In this document: piece after piece, positions 59,740-64,000 of the stretch
Layout of the letters: the number at the start of each line of letters is the position of its first letter
Numbering within the stretch: the first letter of the stretch is position 1
Source of the DNA: Asterias rubens
Taxonomy: Eukaryota; Echinodermata; Asteroidea; Forcipulatida; Asteriidae
Assembly (NCBI RefSeq): GCF_902459465.1
Contig: NC_047064.1
Span: forward strand, 1,390,762-1,454,761
Length of the DNA: 64,000 bases
Direction: 5' to 3'
Translations under genes and position numbers: made by a program
Notes under the pieces: model-generated
The model's input: the letters and a program-made list of their open reading frames with translations, nothing else
Database searches by the model: none
Told to the model about the DNA's origin: nothing

Positions 59740-61844
59740 GATTGACAAAAGAACAACATTGGTTTAAAGTCTGGTGTAGCTTCCCTCTTGACACGATGCC
59801 CGTGACCCATTCAGCACCCCATCATAAGCTCCTTTCCTAGTGGGTAAAAATAGGCATTTTACCGGCGACGATCGCCCTAATTGAAACAGGACTGTCACAA
59901 CCATGGAGATCGTAGAAACCTGGAAAAATAAGGAAAACTTCAAAACAATAGCGAGGGGCTTTCGACCCCGTGACCCTCTTTTGATCTCAACTGTTTCAAT
60001 CGGTCAAAGGATTCTAGAAAACAGTTGGTTTGACGGCTGTAAATTTTCACAGGTAGTTGCGGTAATTCTGGAGCTTATCTTGATGGTCATGGTGGTGTAT
60101 GGCTTTTTATTGTCAACCAGGTCAGTTTATCAACCATAGACGTGAACCCAGGTGGGTAGGGGAGTCGGGCAACTGCAGAACACTGGACAACTTAGGGCAC
60201 ATTGCAAGAAGCAAAAACCCAAAAGGTCGAGAACAAAAATACGGAGAAAGCAACACAAAAAAAAAGCTAAGAAAAAAACAACAACATTTTGATTGAAAAG
60301 TTTTCATACCCTCAATTATGGCTACTTCGCCGGGTACCGCATTATATTATGTGGCGTGAAGGATTACATTGTCCAAAAGTTACCTTGTACTGTACTTTGA
60401 ATTGGTTTATTTTGTCACAAAAAGTTTAGCAAAAAGAGGCCATGGGAACATAAACAAACTAAAAAAAAATCAAGTAAGTGCATTTAACCTTCCAAAAGAT
60501 CCCTGGGTACCTTGAATATATAGGTTTGGTTGATTTTGTTCCAAAAAGAAAAGGAAAAGAGGCCATGGGAACATGAACAATTACAAAATTTACTAAGTGC
60601 ATCTAACCTGTCCAAAAGGTACCTGTGTACTTTGAATTGTAGGTTTTGTTTATTTTGTTCCGAAAAGTCAAGCTAGAAGAGGGCATGGGAACAAGACCAA
60701 ATTCTAAAATTCACCTTAGTGCATATAACCTGTCCCCGATGTTGTTTTGACACATGGTTAAATCCTCTAAGCACAGCATCCGCAAAACTAAAACAAAGCC
60801 AGATTTCCTGTAATTATATACACCGTGGAAATGTTTTAAAAAAAAATAACAAAAGCGCTAACGATATTTTTGAGTGTTTGAGTTCCCACGAGGCAGAGTG
60901 AGTTTTGCAGAAATGAAGTGTTTCTTTTCCCACATGGCATGAGGGGACTTGTTTGAAGGGCAGACGGAAAAACTACTGTATCATGGCTGATAAATGAAGA
61001 TAAGAAGTTGTCCATGAACGAGATCAACCTTGGTCAGGACATTGCTCCGATCAAAATGGTCTCGCGCCCTAATTACAACTCTTTTCTGAATACAAAAACA
61101 ACAATTAATTTTATTTCACAACTTAAGTTATAGAGAGGGTTTTTTATGCCACAAACCTTACATTGCACATAGGTTTCCCGCCATGTGAAGTTTGAAGCCG
61201 TAGAAATAATTATTGTAAAAAGCATCTCCAATATAAACGGACATTCATAAATACCTCAGACAGTTTCGCTATTCCTATTGGTGGAGAGCGCGTCACTTGG
61301 GTGTGTATAAACCTTTATTTATGACCAGTAAAAAGTGTTAATTCATGGGCGTGACACGCGACCTTGCACCTGTTCTTTTAAGACAGTTTCTTCATTCCTA
61401 TTGGTCGAGAGAAACTGCTGAAACAGTTGTGCCAAAACACGCGATACGCGCGACGCGCACAGCATTCCCTTATAAGGAGTTGTTTACCCGAGGGCGGCGG
61501 AGGGCTTTACCATTTCATAGCTGGAGGGGTGTTGTGTTTAAAGAAATCATTTAACAATTATAATTAAATTTTGCACTTATTTTACTTTTTGACCAAAAGT
61601 TGATGATGTTTTTGACAGAAAAAGGTATTTATGAATGGGAATCAAAGTGTGTTGAATCGGTTTTTCGTCTCGGTAAAATTATCAAGAACCAGGCCTCGTT
61701 GGGATTAAACCACTAGTTGAAAACCTCTTCAGCACACATTGAGTCCCTTATTATAAACGTGGTTTCATTTTTCTCGAGGACAATGAAGGAGAACCAAGAA
61801 CCATTGTCTCTCGTGTTATCTTTTTGAGGCAAGAGTTGTTTCCT
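59740..61844. other. gene-free stretch
   Basis: A 78-codon plus-strand frame at 59903-60139 has a hydrophobic C-terminal part and a possible donor CAG|GTCAGT but no known relatives. Three related imperfect blocks (GAGGCCATGGGAACA or similar at about 60435, 60560 and 60678) form a loose tandem repeat of about 120 bp. Inverted CCAAT-like words (ATTGG) in CCTATTGGT repeat near 61276 and 61397. Confidence 0.45.
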
Positions 61845-62017
61845 GGGGTGGATTTCACAAAGGTAGTTCTAACTTAAGACTAGTCCTAGGCAATGCTAAG
61901 AGATAGGACTGGTCCCAAGTTAGGACCAGTAACTCATCCTAACTTAGGACTGGTCCTATCTCTTAGCATTGCCTAGGACTAGTCCTAAGTTAGGACTACC
62001 TTTGTGAAATCCACCCC
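61845..62017. mobile_element. 173-bp near-perfect palindrome
   Basis: Arms of about 80 bp (GGGGTGGATTTCACAAAGGT ... ACCTTTGTGAAATCCACCCC) differ at only a handful of positions; the loop is about 11 nt (CCAGTAACTCA). No gene is present. It looks like a young foldback element. Confidence 0.9.
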
Positions 62018-62610
62018 GGGTCACAATGTCTGAATGATATGTTTAAACCATGTCGACGAGAGAACCCAAATTCTTTTCGACTAATTTTGGAAAGGGGGGG
62101 GGGGGGGGGCGGAGTAAATGGGACTGCGATGGCTCACATCATTCCAGATACACTCGAAGATTATGCTACACAAAAATGAATACAATAATCTACTCCACTC
62201 TTACATTACATCAACGGTGTTAATCCCTTGACATTGATGCATGTTTAGAACAAATCTATGGTAAGTAGGTGTTTTAGGCTGGATTAAGGGTGGGCAGTTA
62301 GGATGTCCAAAGACACACCAACAGGAGACGGAACAAGCTATTATCAAGGTCTTCTATTATTATAAGATACAATGGTATCCCACGACTTAATGATTGAATG
62401 ATTGAATGGGTGATTAAAAGCTCATTAGAGTTGCATCAGGTCGAGGTATCAATCAACATCTTTATTCTGCATATCATGCTACAAATTACTGAAGGAATAC
62501 ACCCCAGAAAAAGGCGGGAAATTAAATACAACTTATTTGTACTCTTCATTTATAATTTAGTGTTCAATTTCACCAACATTAGGTTTATTGACATCCAAAC
62601 GATGACTATG
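62018..62610. other. gene-free stretch with a G-run
   Basis: A run of about 16 G lies at 62094-62109. No gene or clear repeat is seen in the rest. Confidence 0.5.
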
Positions 62611-62962
62611 CGTTCGGACACTAATGGTAATTACTCAAAATAATTGTTAGCATAAAAACCTATTGGTATACGAGCAATGGAGAGCTCTTGATAGTGTAAA
62701 ACATTGTGAGAAGTAACGTCGTTTTTAAAAAGATATAATATATCACTCAAATAATAAAATACTTCAGACCTGAAGCTATTTTTAGGCATCTGAAAGCACA
62801 CAATAAATATGTGCAACAAAAAGTGTTTTTCTGTCATTATTCTCTTACAACTTCGATGACCTATAATTGAGTCCAAAATCTTCAAAGATTTGTTATTTTA
62901 TGCATAATGTTCGGATACATCAAGTTCGATTACTGGTCTTTGACAAATAAAAATCATCTTTA
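62611..62962. mobile_element. TTAAAGGCACTGGACAC MITE family, eroded copy
   Basis: The interior matches (GGTAATTACTCAAAATAATT, GAGCAATGGAGAGCTCTTGA, TACTGGTCTTTGACAAAT) but both ends are worn. Confidence 0.8.
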
Positions 62963-63949
62963 CTCGTCATGTTTAATTAGTATTCACAATAACTGAATAC
63001 ATTTATAAAACAATAATTTGAATATATTTATAAAACTTTGTAAAATGTGTAAGTTTAAATGTAGGGCAGCAATGAAATAAATGTGTGCAAATAACTAATA
63101 TGATTGGCATAATCTGTGAGTTTAAGATCAATCTGCTGAAGACATTAGGACTCAACTATTATAAGAAGGACAACAACCCATTCATTGTTCTATGATTTCT
63201 ATTAATCCTTTGTAAGCTAAACAAAGGATCGACACACTATTGTTTTAAAAAACAAGACGATCAGAGCATTCCAGTTGCACTCTCTCGATGACAGTTTTTT
63301 TGTGGCTAGTTTGTTATCGTGACAAACTAAAGATCAAAATAAATACTATGTTCGCAAAACCAACTTTGTAAAATCATTCTTCTTCCCAAGACGTGAGGTC
63401 GAAAGGTTAAAACCCAACTCTTTTCACTCCTCTGTCCTTTTCTCAATCTCCCTTGTTCTTCTATAACAGAAAGTTTCCTCCGATAAATTCGGATTTGAGT
63501 AATTATTGTCCCCGGATATTGGACGGAAAGACTACTTCTCGGATGTAGCTGATAATCTAGGGTAACCTATACCGACGTACTGACCAGGCACTCGGGCCTG
63601 GGAGCTGGCCTCTTTCCCCCGGTAGCCTGAGTGAAGATTCGGTAGTCACAAATTAGGACTTTGGTTATTATGTTCTAATAAAAATTGATTGAAAGTGTCT
63701 TGGTCTTTAAACGGTTGACTGATTGGGACGACTATTGCTTTGTCTTACAGGTTGGGGGTTTGTTGGTATTTGTTTGATGGATTTTAGTAGAGAAGCAGAG
63801 TTTGCAACAGGTTTTTGCTAGAGCCGCGCCATCACATGTAGAAACAAATTACGAGAAAAACTGTGACGAACAATTAGAAGGTGTTTATTGTTCTTCACTC
63901 CGAGTTCAAGTGTAAAATACATGTATTACCATATAAGCAGTATATAGCC
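62963..63949. other. gene-free stretch
   Basis: AT-rich DNA with no convincing frame, RNA gene or inverted repeat. It ends at the MITE cut by the window edge. Confidence 0.5.
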
Positions 63950-64000
63950 TTAAAGACACTGGACACTAGTGGCAATGGTCAAAGACCAGTCTTCTCACTT
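63950..64000. mobile_element. TTAAAGGCACTGGACAC MITE family, cut by the window end
   Basis: TTAAAGACACTGGACACTAG and CAAAGACCAGTCTTCTCACT mark the start of another copy that runs out of the window. Confidence 0.8.

Noticed and set aside
61345..61554. 69-codon plus-strand frame
   Set aside because: Low-complexity basic sequence in a CpG-containing repeat-like stretch; no family, and no splice support seen.

Overview
The window reads as animal nuclear DNA. Its genes are short exons with GT-AG introns, the spacers are AT-rich, and tRNA-derived SINEs, LINE tails, many small inverted-repeat elements (MITEs) and tandem satellites fill much of it. The proteins are most like deuterostome orthologues, and several dispersed repeats resemble families I associate with echinoderms. 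A sea star is my best guess, by inference only. No operons, CRISPR arrays or prokaryotic signals are present.

Four protein-coding genes can be built exon by exon with consistent splice phases. (1) ASB1-like ankyrin/SOCS-box protein, minus strand, 8231-10037, two exons, 293 aa; the second exon encodes the SOCS box. (2) ATP6V1F, V-ATPase subunit F, minus strand, 12984-16331, four exons, 121 aa, with a 30-nt last exon. (3) NEMP1/TMEM194-like nuclear envelope protein, plus strand, 20761-27352; four exons are visible and the 5' part is missing at a 500-N gap. (4) A cap'n'collar bZIP factor of the NFE2L (Nrf1/Nrf2) family, minus strand, 32428-37121, four exons, 764 aa. It carries an Nrf1-type ER-anchor N-terminus together with both KEAP1-binding motifs (DLG and ETGE).

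Layout: 1-3.4 kb holds MITEs. 3.5-6.4 kb is a 54-bp minisatellite bounded by inverted 24-mers. 7.1-7.5 kb is a 32-bp minisatellite. 8.2-10.0 kb is ASB1, with a MITE and a LINE remnant in its intron. 13.0-16.3 kb is ATP6V1F, with a large foldback element in intron 1. 16.9-20.26 kb is a roughly 207-bp satellite running into the assembly gap. 20.8-28.4 kb is NEMP1 with foldback elements and a SINE. 32.4-37.1 kb is the NFE2L gene, followed by a promoter-like region with a palindromic TGCGCATGCGCG. From 38 to 64 kb no independent gene is recognisable. The region is repeat-rich and dominated by one 320-380-bp MITE family, at least eight copies, one with a nested SINE.

The main biological lead is the NFE2L locus. 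One gene combines Nrf1-type and Nrf2-type features. Upstream on the same strand there are two open exons (41985-42113 and 53974-54333), each with an ATG and a phase-0 donor that would join in frame to the exon beginning at the DLG motif. A third possible start codon is embedded in that exon's own splice acceptor. If used, any of these would replace the ER-anchor N-terminus and give a soluble, KEAP1-controlled isoform.
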